Of a DNA stretch of 59,772 bases, positions 41,673-51,602 are shown in pieces (positions within the stretch are counted from its first letter, which is position 1; each line of letters begins with the position of its first letter). The notes under the pieces are model-generated. The model ran no database searches, was not told where the DNA came from, and saw only the letters and a list, made by a program, of their open reading frames with translations. Source of the DNA: a virus; IMG/VR virus record IMGVR_UViG_3300042319_001458, positions 1 to 59,772 of that record. One strand, 5' to 3'. The position numbers and the translations under genes are program-made.

Positions 41673-44600
41673 CTATCGCGAGAACTTAGATAATACCTTA
41701 AAGGCGTGATCAATTATAGGGCTCTTGCCAACATCCCCGCCGGATTTAAAGGCGGGCAGACCCTTGAGGATCGCGGCGCGCAGCTTGGGGGTGATTTGGA
41801 TGGCGTGAGCTTTTACTTCGCCATCTTCTCCTTTTAGAGAATGAGAATGCGGCGCAACCTTTACGTCTTTATCGTATTGCGAAATAAGCTTGCTTAATCG
41901 CTGTGGCACAAGCTTATCATAAAAAGACTTCATACCTTCGCCGCCGACTTGTAAATCTCCGCCGATTAATGAATGCACCGTATCGCCCTCAACATTCTGC
42001 GTATTAGGCAATGGCTTGGTAGAAACAAGCTTATTAGCAAGGTCTTTGCCAATTACATCAGGAAGATCTTTTTGATCAACTTTCTGATTAAATACCGCAT
42101 AGCCATCATGATCTAATGCATGCAAATGATTTGAATCTGGAGACCAATGAACGGCGCTTAATTTTCTGCTAAGATCATATCTTTTTGCTTGCTCGTTACC
42201 CGGCGTCCAAACCAGCTTATCATAACCGCCTTTTGCAGCCTCCATCAATGCACGCTTCAAGCCAAGGTCGACCCATTGGTTGGTGTCAGTGACGTAAGGG
42301 CCTGATGGAACGCCTGATCTTGCCTTTTTTGAAAGCTCATTAATTTTATCAGAAAGCTCTTCTTTTTTATTATTAATAGCAACAAACTCTGGATGATTAA
42401 CAATTTTATCACCAGAAAGTCCTTGCAAATATAATTCTTCAGCTTTGCTATTTAAATCTTTTTTTGCTTTTTCGAAATCCTGCATTGCACCAAAGAAAGT
42501 AGATTCATCTGGCGCAAAACCATTTTTCCTTCCTTCTTGACCCCAATCGCTTTGCAGTTCTTCAAGATGCAAGGTCTTGCCATTATCGCGATCAGACATG
42601 CGGAGATGAGCAAGAGGATTAGGAATACCCATCCAATGAGATGATTTATATGGTTCGTTAATAGGCTTGTTTTCTGTAACGATATTCATTGGAAATCTAT
42701 CAAGCTTTTGCGCAATATTGGGATTTCTCTCAGCCTTTTGACGCAATTCCTGAATATAACTTTCTGCTTCTTCTTTGCTATCAAAAACATCAGGAAGCGC
42801 ACCTGTTACACGAAATTGAGCTTTTGTTCCTCCATGCTGAGGCAAAGCCATTACAACTTCGCGATAGTTTTCACCACCGGGAACAGTATATTCTTTATAT
42901 AAAGGCTGCTCAATATTGTTGATGCTATTGTTTGCATGCTCAACTGCATCAGCTAACGTAAAATATGTTGAATGAAATCCTGATGGACCATGCACAGCAT
43001 ATTGATGCGGCATAACAGAATCATAATTTGTTTTTACGCTGATTAAATGAGGAGGCTTCCCATACGGTCCGACCTCATAAACATCATCAGCGTCTTCAAA
43101 ACCTTCAGGTCTTTCCAATAATGCTTTTGGTTCATACTGGATCGGCGGCTTACCTCCGTAAACTCTTTCTTTTATTTGCGGAACATTCTCCTGTAAATGC
43201 CGCGCAACTTCTTTCGGATCGACGCTCCTCTGTCCAGCAAATGCGTCTGCAAGATTAGCATTATCAAGCTCCGCTGCTTTGACATTGGGCTGCCCTTTGA
43301 TCTTGTTTAAGATCTGATCAATTGGAGCGCGCTGAGGTATTTTGCTGGCCGCCTCAGCTGCGGCGCTGTAAAAACCCATTGGCGTCAGGTTGCGAGCTGT
43401 ATCTACAGCCGATGTCGACGATGGCGCAGCCCCAACAATGTCGAGAGCTTTATTGACAGGATCATCAACTGAACCGCCCTCAGCGCGAGAAAGTGGACGA
43501 ACAAGCGGTGCCGCAGCATACGACCATAATATCAGACGACGCGCCTGATCCTCAAGATCGTCATACCTAAGCTCGATCGGATTGATTGCGCCGCCGTAAG
43601 CTTTTGCAGGTTTCTTTGAAAGCTTGGAGATGTTGCCTTCGGCTTTCTTAACACCAGCACTCTGCATCTTTACGGCTTGATCATAATCGTCTGTGCGTGC
43701 GCCCTGCGCGCCATCATACAGCTGATCATATGTCGGATCATAATGCATGAACACAACGTCAGGCTTGCCTTTGTTGTATGCATCAAAATCACTATGTTTC
43801 CAGCCTTCAGGTTTATACTCTTCATTCCATGGCATGCGAGATACAACGCGGAACTTATTGCGGCTGTAAATGTGCGGCAATGCCGTATCAAATGCATCTA
43901 GGCGTCTGCCGCCTTGAGCAATCGCCAACTGCAGCATGGCGTTAGAAACGTGCGTGTGACCGCTATCTCTGCTGTTGAACACCGAGACAATATCATCGCC
44001 TTTCAACGCAAACCCGGCTTTGCCGTTTGGCGTCATAAATAAGCGCATGCCTTTATATTCTTTCGGATCATATGCATGAACCGATGCAGCAAGTGGATTT
44101 GTTTTCTTTGATTCAGTTATGGCGCTATGAAATGCATTTGCGCCTTTAGCGCCAGAAGCAAGTTCAACCATAGACGGCGCAGCTATGCCGGCTTTGTTGA
44201 ATGCTTCTTGCGCTTCTGGTGTAACATCGTAAACGGCGCGAGCGGGCGCGTCGAAATCAGTCTCTAGGTTATTTTTCCCAACTCTTCCAGTTCTTCTACT
44301 GAAAGATTGTGGAAGTGCTTCTTGCCCAAATGCTTGCCGTGATGCTCTTGTGAGCTCACGGTTCCTTTGGAAGGACCGAAGCTGTGGCTCTTCCAATCCT
44401 GGAACTGGACCGGAATTTGCTCCTCCAATTCGGGACTCCAAGATGGCGGCTTCCCCATATATGCGAGGAGCAGATAATTTTCTCTCGTAAGTGGAATATG
44501 ATTCTCCTTCATCAGGGACAGAAGAGGATCTTGACCATGCGGGCTCATTTATACCTCCAGCTAATTCGACGATCTTCTTTCGAGCGTCATCAATATCAAT

Positions 44601-46091
44601 ATTGCCTGCAGCGTAATCTTTCCATATTTCGCGCACTGCTGCAATATTTTTATCATTTTTAAATGTATCTGGGAAAAGGCCCTTTAATCCTTCCCATGTA
44701 ATGGACTGCATTTCTCGAGGTTCAATTCCTCGCTCAGAGGCGGCTCTACGCAGGGCTTCAGTATAAAAAGGGTATGTGCCCTGCACCCCTGTCTCAGCCG
44801 AGCCCTTGGCGGCTGGAGAGCCATCCTGAACGCTATTCTTAAAGTTGTGAGAAACCTGCGTAGCATTAGCCCCAAGCGGCTCTAGAAGCGCCCCAGCGAC
44901 AGCATGCGTGTCTACAGTCACGTCTTGCGTTGGCGAATGCGGATCAAGAATATTGTTGTAAAAATTGCGGATCTTGTGGCGCAGTCCCATCAAGTCGCTA
45001 ATTCGCTCGCGGGTTGCGCCGCCCATTAAGGCTTGTATGCCTTTCATTATTTCTGACGTTGATCCCCAAGACACACGAGCATTGGAGCCATCTTGATTCT
45101 TTACCCAATCACCAATCACACCTTCTGGCGTCATCAAACGATGTGATGGATCGTGATATGTTTCATCGTAAAGACGTGCCCAGATTGCTTTTAAACGCGG
45201 GTCATCAACGTCGCCGTATGTCTTGCCACGAACCTTATCGAGTAACTCATCAAACTTTTCTTTGCCAAATATACGGTTCGCCGTCATCTCCATGTCGTGC
45301 GAATAATTTTCATCTTTAGCTTTATGGTGAATATCAAATAAACGCTCTGCAAGACTGGCATTTTGAAACCAATCTTTCTGAGGCGACATTGCAGCAATAG
45401 ACGCGGCTGCCGCGGCGGGATCTGCGCGATGTTCTTTCGCAAGGCGATTGGCAAACTTATTTGCGCCGACATACCATTCTTTCGCGCGAGCTCTTTGCTC
45501 TTCTGGCATTAAATCATGCAAGAAAAGATAATTGTCTTTTAAATGATTAATAAAATTCTCTGCAACCTCTTCATGCGATCCCTGCATTTCTTCAGGTCTT
45601 AAATGATCATACGTCTTAATCAAATTGACGTTATGCTCAAAAGATTTTGGATGCATCTTTGCGGCTTCAAGACCAACGGTCAAAGCCTGATCGTTTGGAT
45701 CTTCTTGGCTTTTCACAGCAGTAGGCATGCGCTGCGAAATAATTTGAGGATGCAATCCTTCCATGTCCATTGCAGCCGGCACAGGTTGCGTCTGCGTTGG
45801 CGTCTGAACTGGCGTAGGCTCAGGAGGCATGTTGTGCCCCATCTGCGGAGGGGGCGCAGCGTCTTCAGGCTCTAGCATTGGAGGCATTGGCTGCCGAGGG
45901 AACCCGCCGCGCGCCATTACCTGCCGACCAACTTCAGGCAAATAGTGCGTTGGGTAATCGTCTTCTAAAACATGGCCGCCACGAGCCATGCTTTTGCCAG
46001 CTGCTAACGGCGATGCAACTTGAAACGATGACGTCTGATCTTTTAAGTGATCGTTGATAATGTCGAGCGCGCGATCAATTATGCTTCCCAT
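41673..46091 (-). CDS. Large polyvalent virion-associated protein, 1472 aa
   Basis: A multidomain protein located between portal and head genes. Residues ~1-120 are Pro-rich with 'MARGG' motifs. Residues ~160-440 form a helical domain with 'IAAMSPQKDWFQN' at ~235, which I associate with DUF7178. Residues ~630-800 have a GNAT-like pattern ('DDIVSVFN', 'GGRRLDAFDTALPHIYSRNKFRVV'). Residues ~1150-1330 carry 'LEELQSDWGQ' and 'GYDKLVWTPGNEQAKRYDLS', a conserved pair in huge polyvalent phage proteins. Gly-Gly motifs separate the domains. Such proteins are thought to be packaged and injected as host-directed effectors. The domain names are pattern-based. Confidence 0.65.
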   Translation of the reverse strand: MGSIIDRALDIINDHLKDQTSSFQVASPLAAGKSMARGGHVLEDDYPTHYLPEVGRQVMARGGFPRQPMPPMLEPEDAAPPPQMGHNMPPEPTPVQTPTQTQPVPAAMDMEGLHPQIISQRMPTAVKSQEDPNDQALTVGLEAAKMHPKSFEHNVNLIKTYDHLRPEEMQGSHEEVAENFINHLKDNYLFLHDLMPEEQRARAKEWYVGANKFANRLAKEHRADPAAAAASIAAMSPQKDWFQNASLAERLFDIHHKAKDENYSHDMEMTANRIFGKEKFDELLDKVRGKTYGDVDDPRLKAIWARLYDETYHDPSHRLMTPEGVIGDWVKNQDGSNARVSWGSTSEIMKGIQALMGGATRERISDLMGLRHKIRNFYNNILDPHSPTQDVTVDTHAVAGALLEPLGANATQVSHNFKNSVQDGSPAAKGSAETGVQGTYPFYTEALRRAASERGIEPREMQSITWEGLKGLFPDTFKNDKNIAAVREIWKDYAAGNIDIDDARKKIVELAGGINEPAWSRSSSVPDEGESYSTYERKLSAPRIYGEAAILESRIGGANSGPVPGLEEPQLRSFQRNRELTRASRQAFGQEALPQSFSRRTGRVGKNNLETDFDAPARAVYDVTPEAQEAFNKAGIAAPSMVELASGAKGANAFHSAITESKKTNPLAASVHAYDPKEYKGMRLFMTPNGKAGFALKGDDIVSVFNSRDSGHTHVSNAMLQLAIAQGGRRLDAFDTALPHIYSRNKFRVVSRMPWNEEYKPEGWKHSDFDAYNKGKPDVVFMHYDPTYDQLYDGAQGARTDDYDQAVKMQSAGVKKAEGNISKLSKKPAKAYGGAINPIELRYDDLEDQARRLILWSYAAAPLVRPLSRAEGGSVDDPVNKALDIVGAAPSSTSAVDTARNLTPMGFYSAAAEAASKIPQRAPIDQILNKIKGQPNVKAAELDNANLADAFAGQRSVDPKEVARHLQENVPQIKERVYGGKPPIQYEPKALLERPEGFEDADDVYEVGPYGKPPHLISVKTNYDSVMPHQYAVHGPSGFHSTYFTLADAVEHANNSINNIEQPLYKEYTVPGGENYREVVMALPQHGGTKAQFRVTGALPDVFDSKEEAESYIQELRQKAERNPNIAQKLDRFPMNIVTENKPINEPYKSSHWMGIPNPLAHLRMSDRDNGKTLHLEELQSDWGQEGRKNGFAPDESTFFGAMQDFEKAKKDLNSKAEELYLQGLSGDKIVNHPEFVAINNKKEELSDKINELSKKARSGVPSGPYVTDTNQWVDLGLKRALMEAAKGGYDKLVWTPGNEQAKRYDLSRKLSAVHWSPDSNHLHALDHDGYAVFNQKVDQKDLPDVIGKDLANKLVSTKPLPNTQNVEGDTVHSLIGGDLQVGGEGMKSFYDKLVPQRLSKLISQYDKDVKVAPHSHSLKGEDGEVKAHAIQITPKLRAAILKGLPAFKSGGDVGKSPIIDHAFKVLSKFSR

Positions 46092-48451
46092 TATTCAGTC
46101 TCCTGCGGGCCCTGACTTTGTAACGATTTTGCAAGCTCAAGTGCGCTACGGCTCTGACGATCTGCAGAGCGATGATGCGAATCAAGTATGCGATCAGCTT
46201 CGCGATGCTCCGATTCTTCGCGCAGCTTGTGAACATCGATGCCCATCTTCATGGCCTTGAGCTCGACATCCTGACGGCGCGTCTCTGCATCCATCATCTT
46301 CGCTTCTGCGTCGACGTTGCGATACTCGCCGTCTTCTCCGCCAGCTTTCGCTTGCGCCTCGATCATCTTTGCTTGCGCCGTTAGCTGTCTTGTCTGCGCG
46401 TCCATCATGCGCGCCTGACCTTCTACCTGCGCCTCTTGCACTGAAGCTTGCGCAACCATGCTCTTCGCGTCGGCTTCCTGCTTGAGGATTTTGATCTCCT
46501 CCATAACCTTCTGCATCTCTGGCGGGATCTGGCCAGCCTGCTCGGGCGGCGCAAGGAATTGCTCTGGATTGCTCCAGCCAATTGCTTTCATCGCAGCAAG
46601 GTCAATCGCCTTCGCGTCATACATTGCAGGATTAGAAGCCTGCAGCTGTTTTAACGCCATCACCTTCATCAGGCGCTGCGTCTGGCTTGCAGTGTTTGGA
46701 TCTGCCTGCGGAACAAGATCGCAATTATTAATTGCTTCAAGAAATGTTGCTTCGTCCCATTGGCGTTTTGGTTTTTTATTTCTTCCCCAGAATGAATCTG
46801 GGTGTTCGCGGAAGCAACGAACCAGCAACTGGAATTCTTCTGCTTGCGCGGTATGCAACCGTTTATGCACGGCGTTTAGGATCTTCGTTGCTTGATCAAT
46901 CAACGCAAGCGTTGTGCCGACAGGCGCGTCGGAGCGCCCCTCGCCGACCTGCAGCTCGCTCGTTGTGCCAACGCGCTGCCCTGTCTCAACCATGTTCAAG
47001 ACAAGGTTCATCAAAGCCTGACCAGGCTCTTTATACGGCAATGGCATTACAGCTTGATTGATTGGCATGCCGCCTGTCTTCACAAGCGCGCCGCCGCCTG
47101 GCGGAACGCGGAATATATTCGTGTTCTGACGCGCGCCAGTATCCGCCATGAGGAAGCCGGGGAAATTCGCATACATGCCGGCGTCCAGCATTTCGCGCCA
47201 TGCGGCAGTAACCGCGTTTGTGGTATTACCCAGAATATGAAGTAGACCAATATCGTAAAAACCCATACCAGGAACAAACTGATACTTGACGAAATTGATG
47301 CGAGCTTCAGGCAGCTCGTTGCCCTCTTCTCCCGTTGGCTCATCGTAGTTCCTCACAATGGAGAGAACCTCCCTCGAGCTTTTATCAATAGTCACGCGAT
47401 ACGGGATCTCGAGACCTGTTACCTTCCCTTTGTATTTGTGCTCGAAGCCAGGAATATCGAGCTCGCAATACACTTCATAAATTTCACGATCGCGATCATC
47501 GGGATTGCGCGCCTCTGCAGAAATTCCTTGCTGATCTGCTTTCTCACGCTGCACAGAATCTTTGCCTTCGTATGAAGGCGTGCCAAGTTCGATGTCGCGA
47601 TAAACGCCAAGGATCTGCAAACGCTTCACAGTGCTTGGGCGCATATAAACGCGATGCGTTATACGCTTCGCGGTTGTTAAGTCTGTTGCTGCGTTATTGA
47701 CGATGAGATCGTCCGCATCGACGGACTCACTAACTGGTCTTCCTCTGAGAGGGCAAAAATAGATTTTCTTAAATGCTGTTCCGCCAAAGCCGAGCATGAA
47801 GAGCATACGATCTGTATCGGGGTAGTATTCCCGAGCAATGGCTGTGAGATAGTGATTGAGATCGGCCTGGAGAGCGTCTGCAAGTTCGTCTTCTTGGATT
47901 GTGTCATCGTCCGATTCCGTTCTTACTTTTACAGGTCCATCGGTCGGCAGCAGTTCGCTGCGCGCATTCGCTTGAAAGCGAAGCACCGCTTCAAGCAATA
48001 GCGGATGGCGAACCTTCGACATGCCTTCAACAGGAGCGCCATCGCTTGCGCCTTGCAAGCCGGGTATCTCGATCTTTAATCCGAGAAGCTTGATGCCTTG
48101 CGCGCGATCTTCAATCCAATCTTGGCGGCTTGTTAAATCGTCTTCAATGCCGCGCAGCATATCGTCCGCGATTGCCGCCAGCTCGCCTTGATCAATATCG
48201 TCGACAAGATTGTTGAACCAGCCTTCTGGATTATCAGGGCCGCACGCGCTCTCTACAGGCTGCCCGTCAAGCGAAACGCTTATTGATCCATCATCATGCT
48301 CAATGCGCAGAATGTTGCCCTTGTCGTCTGTCTCTGGCTTGTCGTGGCCTTGTTCAATCTCGACAAGAATATCTTCAAGGCCGGCGAGGCCGCCACCGGG
48401 CTCCTCCTGCTGTTGGCGGATCGAAGGGTTAAGCCCGGGTGTCAATGGCAT
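46091..48451 (-). CDS. Portal protein
   Basis: 786 aa, near the size of other podovirus portals. Landmarks: the acidic N-terminus, 'EGMSKVRHPLLLEAVLRFQANARSELLP', 'RMLFMLGFGGTAFKKIYFCPLRGRPVSESVDADDLIVNNAATDL' (conserved 'G-G-T-A-F-K' portal core), and 'YDIGLLHILGNTTNAVTAAWREMLDAGMYANFPGFL'. The last ~150 residues are a coiled coil ('MVAQASVQEAQVEGQARMMDAQTRQLTAQAKMIEAQAKAG'), the barrel extension. It forms the twelve-fold DNA channel at the vertex. Confidence 0.92.
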   Translation of the reverse strand: MPLTPGLNPSIRQQQEEPGGGLAGLEDILVEIEQGHDKPETDDKGNILRIEHDDGSISVSLDGQPVESACGPDNPEGWFNNLVDDIDQGELAAIADDMLRGIEDDLTSRQDWIEDRAQGIKLLGLKIEIPGLQGASDGAPVEGMSKVRHPLLLEAVLRFQANARSELLPTDGPVKVRTESDDDTIQEDELADALQADLNHYLTAIAREYYPDTDRMLFMLGFGGTAFKKIYFCPLRGRPVSESVDADDLIVNNAATDLTTAKRITHRVYMRPSTVKRLQILGVYRDIELGTPSYEGKDSVQREKADQQGISAEARNPDDRDREIYEVYCELDIPGFEHKYKGKVTGLEIPYRVTIDKSSREVLSIVRNYDEPTGEEGNELPEARINFVKYQFVPGMGFYDIGLLHILGNTTNAVTAAWREMLDAGMYANFPGFLMADTGARQNTNIFRVPPGGGALVKTGGMPINQAVMPLPYKEPGQALMNLVLNMVETGQRVGTTSELQVGEGRSDAPVGTTLALIDQATKILNAVHKRLHTAQAEEFQLLVRCFREHPDSFWGRNKKPKRQWDEATFLEAINNCDLVPQADPNTASQTQRLMKVMALKQLQASNPAMYDAKAIDLAAMKAIGWSNPEQFLAPPEQAGQIPPEMQKVMEEIKILKQEADAKSMVAQASVQEAQVEGQARMMDAQTRQLTAQAKMIEAQAKAGGEDGEYRNVDAEAKMMDAETRRQDVELKAMKMGIDVHKLREESEHREADRILDSHHRSADRQSRSALELAKSLQSQGPQETE

Positions 48452-48453
48452 GA

Positions 48454-48669
48454 TCAGTTCCCTTTGCCTTCCAAAAGGCGCGTAATATCTTCGGCGAAAC
48501 GCTCGAGGCCTTCGCGGGCGGCCATATTATCATCTTTGCCTTGGATCTCATAGACGCGCACATAATCATGCGGCTCCTTACCCCAGACAGTAACTTTGAA
48601 CTTTCCGAGCCCATGGCCATGAGCTGGAGGAGCGTCGATCACGTCGACGACGGCATTTGCATAAATCAT
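48454..48669 (-). CDS. Small protein between terminase and portal, 71 aa
   Basis: 'MIYANAVVDVIDAPPAHGHGLGKFKVTVWGKEPHDYVRVYEIQGKDDNMAAREGLERFAEDI' forms a beta-beta-alpha layout. It is commonly placed between terminase and portal genes in this phage type. Function unknown. Confidence 0.75.
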   Translation of the reverse strand: MIYANAVVDVIDAPPAHGHGLGKFKVTVWGKEPHDYVRVYEIQGKDDNMAAREGLERFAEDITRLLEGKGN

Positions 48670-48680
48670 TTTAGTTCCGA

Positions 48681-50330
48681 TTAAATTGGATAAAGCGGCT
48701 GCTCTTGATCGCTTATATGCATTCTACCCTCATCGAGACCGGCAGTCCATTCAGCGCCGCGGACCAGGAGACCAATCTCGCGCAGGTGTTTTAGCGCCAT
48801 GCTTGCCGTGTCGACCAGGTCGTCATGCTTGCCGCGCGGGAACTGTGCAGCCTGATTGATGACGGCTTCGGCCCATGGGCGGTCCGGAGCATGGATCAGG
48901 CCTTCGGCGAATAGATGCTGAATCGAGTAAAGACGCGCGAGCTTGTCGAGGCCCTTTGGATCAATCAGCTGGACGGCAAACTCATCGTAGCCGTAAACGC
49001 GGCGCAGCTCCTGTGCCACGCTGATGCCGCTCGCCTTGTTTTCGATTAGGAGCTTCTCGACGCCGTAGTTGTCCATGGTCTCTTGGACCTTCTCGATCAG
49101 CTGATGAAGCTCGAGGCGTTCGGCCCACGCATACATGAGCATGCACCGCGGGTGCTCCTCTTTGTATTGGCGATTAAGGATGGCCATCTGCCCGTCCGCG
49201 CCCATCGTCCTGGTGACTACGGCCGTTTGGTCGCCGCCCTTCCAGACGCCCCAGACGGTCATTGCGCTTGGATCGTTTTCGCTTTTGGTTGTGTAGGCAG
49301 TGTCGACCGCGGCGATCACATAATCAAAAGGCGGATAGGATTGCTGCCTCCATGGCGTCCACCATTCGCGCTTGATGACGCCGCCGCCTCTTGGCTCTGG
49401 CGATTGCTGGAACTGTCCTGCGACCGCATAGGGTCCCATAGCGTTTTCATCCCGATCGACCACAACCTCGGGAAAACGATCCGGAAAAATAAGCTCGCCT
49501 TCTTCTGTGCGCGGGTCTTCGAGGCCGAGCATAGTTGGGAATGATCGCCCCGGCTCGTAGCGCATCGGAAGCATAATATGGTCATAGCCAAGGTCCTTAT
49601 CAATAATGACGCCCGATACATCCTCTTCGTGCAGGCGCTGCATGATGACGACGATGGCGCTTTCCATCGGCTTGTTGAGACGTGTCGGGACCGCCTCGAG
49701 GAACCACTCGATCGTGCTGGCGCGTTGCTGATCCGAGTTTGCGCCTTCAACGCTGTGCGGATCGTCGATGATCACGCGGTCGCCGCGTGCGCCGGTGATC
49801 GAGCCGGCGGCGACGGCTTGACGAAAACCTGTCGACGTCAGTTCGAACTTGGTTTTTTGATTTTGATCTTTGGTTATTTGAACGCGATCGCCCCACCGCG
49901 CTTGATACCATTCTGATTCGATCAGCCGGCGCATTTTTGTCGAATCTCGGATTGCGAGATCCATCGAATGCGATGCGCACAGGTAACGCAGGTGCGGCAT
50001 GTTTCTCGGCCCCCATTCCCATGCGGGCCAAAAGACGTTGGTGAGGAGCGATTTCATCATGCCTGGTGGCACGTTAATCAGCAGGCGGTTGTATGGCGTG
50101 CCGTCATCGAGCTCGACGCCTTCGGTTATTGCCTCGAGCGATTCGGCGATTAGATCGACGTGCCAATTGTGAATATATGGAGCGCCTGGTTCGACGATGT
50201 GCCACGCCTGCCTGATAAATTCGGCAAGGCTTTCCTCGCACTCATCGCGGCTGATGCTGGTGAGCGTTTCGATTGCATCGATCTTCTGGCCGAATAATTC
50301 GACGATCAATGCGAGCTCCCTTCTGGCCAA
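48681..50330 (-). CDS. terL: Terminase large subunit
   Basis: 549 aa. The ATPase half has a Walker A variant 'NVPPGMMKSLLT' (~residues 88-98) and Walker B 'RVIIDDPHS' (~188). 'GSITGARGD' precedes it. The nuclease half has 'AAVDTAYTTKSENDPSA' (~342, first catalytic Asp) and 'KHDDLVDTASMAL' (~505, last catalytic Asp). It cuts DNA and drives packaging into the head. It follows two short genes (50306, 50575) and starts within one of them. Confidence 0.95.
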   Translation of the reverse strand: MARRELALIVELFGQKIDAIETLTSISRDECEESLAEFIRQAWHIVEPGAPYIHNWHVDLIAESLEAITEGVELDDGTPYNRLLINVPPGMMKSLLTNVFWPAWEWGPRNMPHLRYLCASHSMDLAIRDSTKMRRLIESEWYQARWGDRVQITKDQNQKTKFELTSTGFRQAVAAGSITGARGDRVIIDDPHSVEGANSDQQRASTIEWFLEAVPTRLNKPMESAIVVIMQRLHEEDVSGVIIDKDLGYDHIMLPMRYEPGRSFPTMLGLEDPRTEEGELIFPDRFPEVVVDRDENAMGPYAVAGQFQQSPEPRGGGVIKREWWTPWRQQSYPPFDYVIAAVDTAYTTKSENDPSAMTVWGVWKGGDQTAVVTRTMGADGQMAILNRQYKEEHPRCMLMYAWAERLELHQLIEKVQETMDNYGVEKLLIENKASGISVAQELRRVYGYDEFAVQLIDPKGLDKLARLYSIQHLFAEGLIHAPDRPWAEAVINQAAQFPRGKHDDLVDTASMALKHLREIGLLVRGAEWTAGLDEGRMHISDQEQPLYPI

Positions 50331-50578
50331 ACAACAAGATTGTTTTTCTTTGCGCGGTTGATTGATCGCATGATCGCATCAACAAATAATTTAAATTCTT
50401 GCTGGGCTTCGTCTTCGCTATTCATCACAGAGCATAAGACGCACGCCGTTGTTGAAGCAAGGATCTGCATAGCCATGTGCGCGTCGTGCGATTTTTCTAA
50501 TATCCGTATCAATTCATTCGTCCCGCTTACGATGGCGCGAAGCTCTTCATCTATTTCTTCGTCGCCATTATCGTTCAT
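50306..50578 (-). CDS. Small helical protein between terminase subunits, 90 aa
   Basis: Overlaps the start of the terminase large gene by 25 bases and ends the small subunit overlap by ATGA. 'DEEIDEELRAIVSGTNELIRILEKSHDAHMAMQILASTTACVLCSVM' is helical with a Cys pair. Translational coupling to terL is likely. No known function. Confidence 0.75.
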   Translation of the reverse strand: MNDNGDEEIDEELRAIVSGTNELIRILEKSHDAHMAMQILASTTACVLCSVMNSEDEAQQEFKLFVDAIMRSINRAKKNNLVVWPEGSSH

Positions 50579-51033
50579 TTTGATTCGACCGCGGCCTGAA
50601 GCGCAGCCTTTAGAACCTGGCGCTGCTCTTCATCTAGGCCGCGTGTGTCGATCTTTGTAACTGTCTCGGTTTTGATTGCGCCGCCATCAGGCCCGCTGAC
50701 TTCTGTTACCTTGCGCTCTGTGTAATCATCGCGGAAGCGCGCCTGCATAGACGTCTTCCAAACGAGCGCGTTAAACTTGTCGAGATACATGCCGCCGCGG
50801 CCTGCTTGCTCCCACCAACGCTGCTCTTCCATCTTCGCACGCGATAGAGCTGTCAGGAACTCTGGGTGATGTTCGCCCCAATAATACAACGTCGGGCGAT
50901 CCGTTTCGCACGCAAGCGCCCACTCGACCATCCCGGCACCTGTTTTGGCGATCTCGACGATCTTGTCGCAATACTCAGGCTTATATGTCGTTGGGCGTCC
51001 TACTGGGCGCTTTTTGGGGGCTTCTTCAGCCAT
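50575..51033 (-). CDS. terS: Terminase small subunit
   Basis: 152 aa. 'RPTTYKPEYCDKIVEIAKTGAGMVEWALACETDRPTLYYWGEHHPEFLTALSRAKM' is a HTH domain with the 'R-P-(T/S)-x-Y-x-P-E-Y' start typical of phage small terminases and 'D-R-x-T-L-Y-Y-W' recognition helix. The C-terminal part ('DTRGLDEEQRQVLKAALQAAVESK') binds the large subunit. It recognises the packaging site. It directly precedes terL. Confidence 0.9.
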   Translation of the reverse strand: MAEEAPKKRPVGRPTTYKPEYCDKIVEIAKTGAGMVEWALACETDRPTLYYWGEHHPEFLTALSRAKMEEQRWWEQAGRGGMYLDKFNALVWKTSMQARFRDDYTERKVTEVSGPDGGAIKTETVTKIDTRGLDEEQRQVLKAALQAAVESK

Positions 51034-51431
51034 CAGAAATCATCCTCGCTTACCATGTTTCGCAACGCTCTAATCTGCTCCCTAAATGCATCGGCCTGCT
51101 TGCGCAAATCGTTTACGACATCCTCGAGCGCATTGAGTTGTCTTTTAACATAAGCAGCCGGATCGTCGTTATACAGGTCCGTTTGCCTTGCTGTATCGAT
51201 CACATCGTCATCGTCTACGTCTTCTCCATTAATCCATTTCCAATCGTCTGGGCTCAGTCCGAGAGCTATTGGAGCGTTTACTGAAGTTCCGTTTTGAATC
51301 AGATTTTGTTTCCATCCCTTTTTAAGTGGATGGGAAAGGCCGAGATAGGACACTGCTTGGCTTGTCCAAGCTCCATTGTTGAGCCCAAAATATCTTTCTA
51401 TTTCCTTCAATTCTTCGTATGTAAGGCGCAT
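51033..51431 (-). CDS. Hypothetical protein with coiled coil, 132 aa
   Basis: It overlaps the terminase small gene by one base. N-terminal 'MRLTYEELKEIERYFGLNNGAWTSQAVSYLGLSHPLKKGWKQNLI' could be an HTH; 'GLSPDDWKWINGEDVDDDDVIDTARQ' is acidic; the C-terminal 'QLNALEDVVNDLRKQADAFREQIRALRNM' is a coiled coil ending 'SEDDF'. Its leader (AATTGAT-ATG) resembles other genes here. Possibly packaging-related. Unknown. Confidence 0.7.
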   Translation of the reverse strand: MRLTYEELKEIERYFGLNNGAWTSQAVSYLGLSHPLKKGWKQNLIQNGTSVNAPIALGLSPDDWKWINGEDVDDDDVIDTARQTDLYNDDPAAYVKRQLNALEDVVNDLRKQADAFREQIRALRNMVSEDDF

Positions 51432-51432
51432 A

Positions 51433-51576
51433 TCAATTACAATTCCTGGGTTGCGTTACAGTGCAGTGAAATAGATATTTCGCTGGAGCCGCGCATCCTG
51501 CCAGGAAGGAAACTCCTACCAGAATGAAGCTATAGGTCGCAGCCACAGCCAACGCCCGCACTGTAATTTCTTTCAT
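51433..51576 (-). CDS. Small lipoprotein, 47 aa
   Basis: A signal sequence 'MKEITVRALAVAATYSFILVGVSF' leads to the lipobox 'LAGC' and a short mature tail with two more Cys ('HCTVTQPRNCN'). The ribosome site AAGGGGACA lies in the loop of a 6-bp hairpin (51577-51582 with 51594-51599). A tiny exported lipoprotein of unknown purpose, probably an envelope-acting phage factor. Confidence 0.65.
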   Translation of the reverse strand: MKEITVRALAVAATYSFILVGVSFLAGCAAPAKYLFHCTVTQPRNCN

Positions 51577-51602
51577 AACACTGTCCCCTTAAAAGTGTTT
51601 CA

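Noticed and set aside
44264-44548. 94-aa minus-strand frame within the 1472-aa gene
   Set aside because: Fully inside the large gene in another frame, without a good ribosome site; the large frame is continuous and conserved in pattern.
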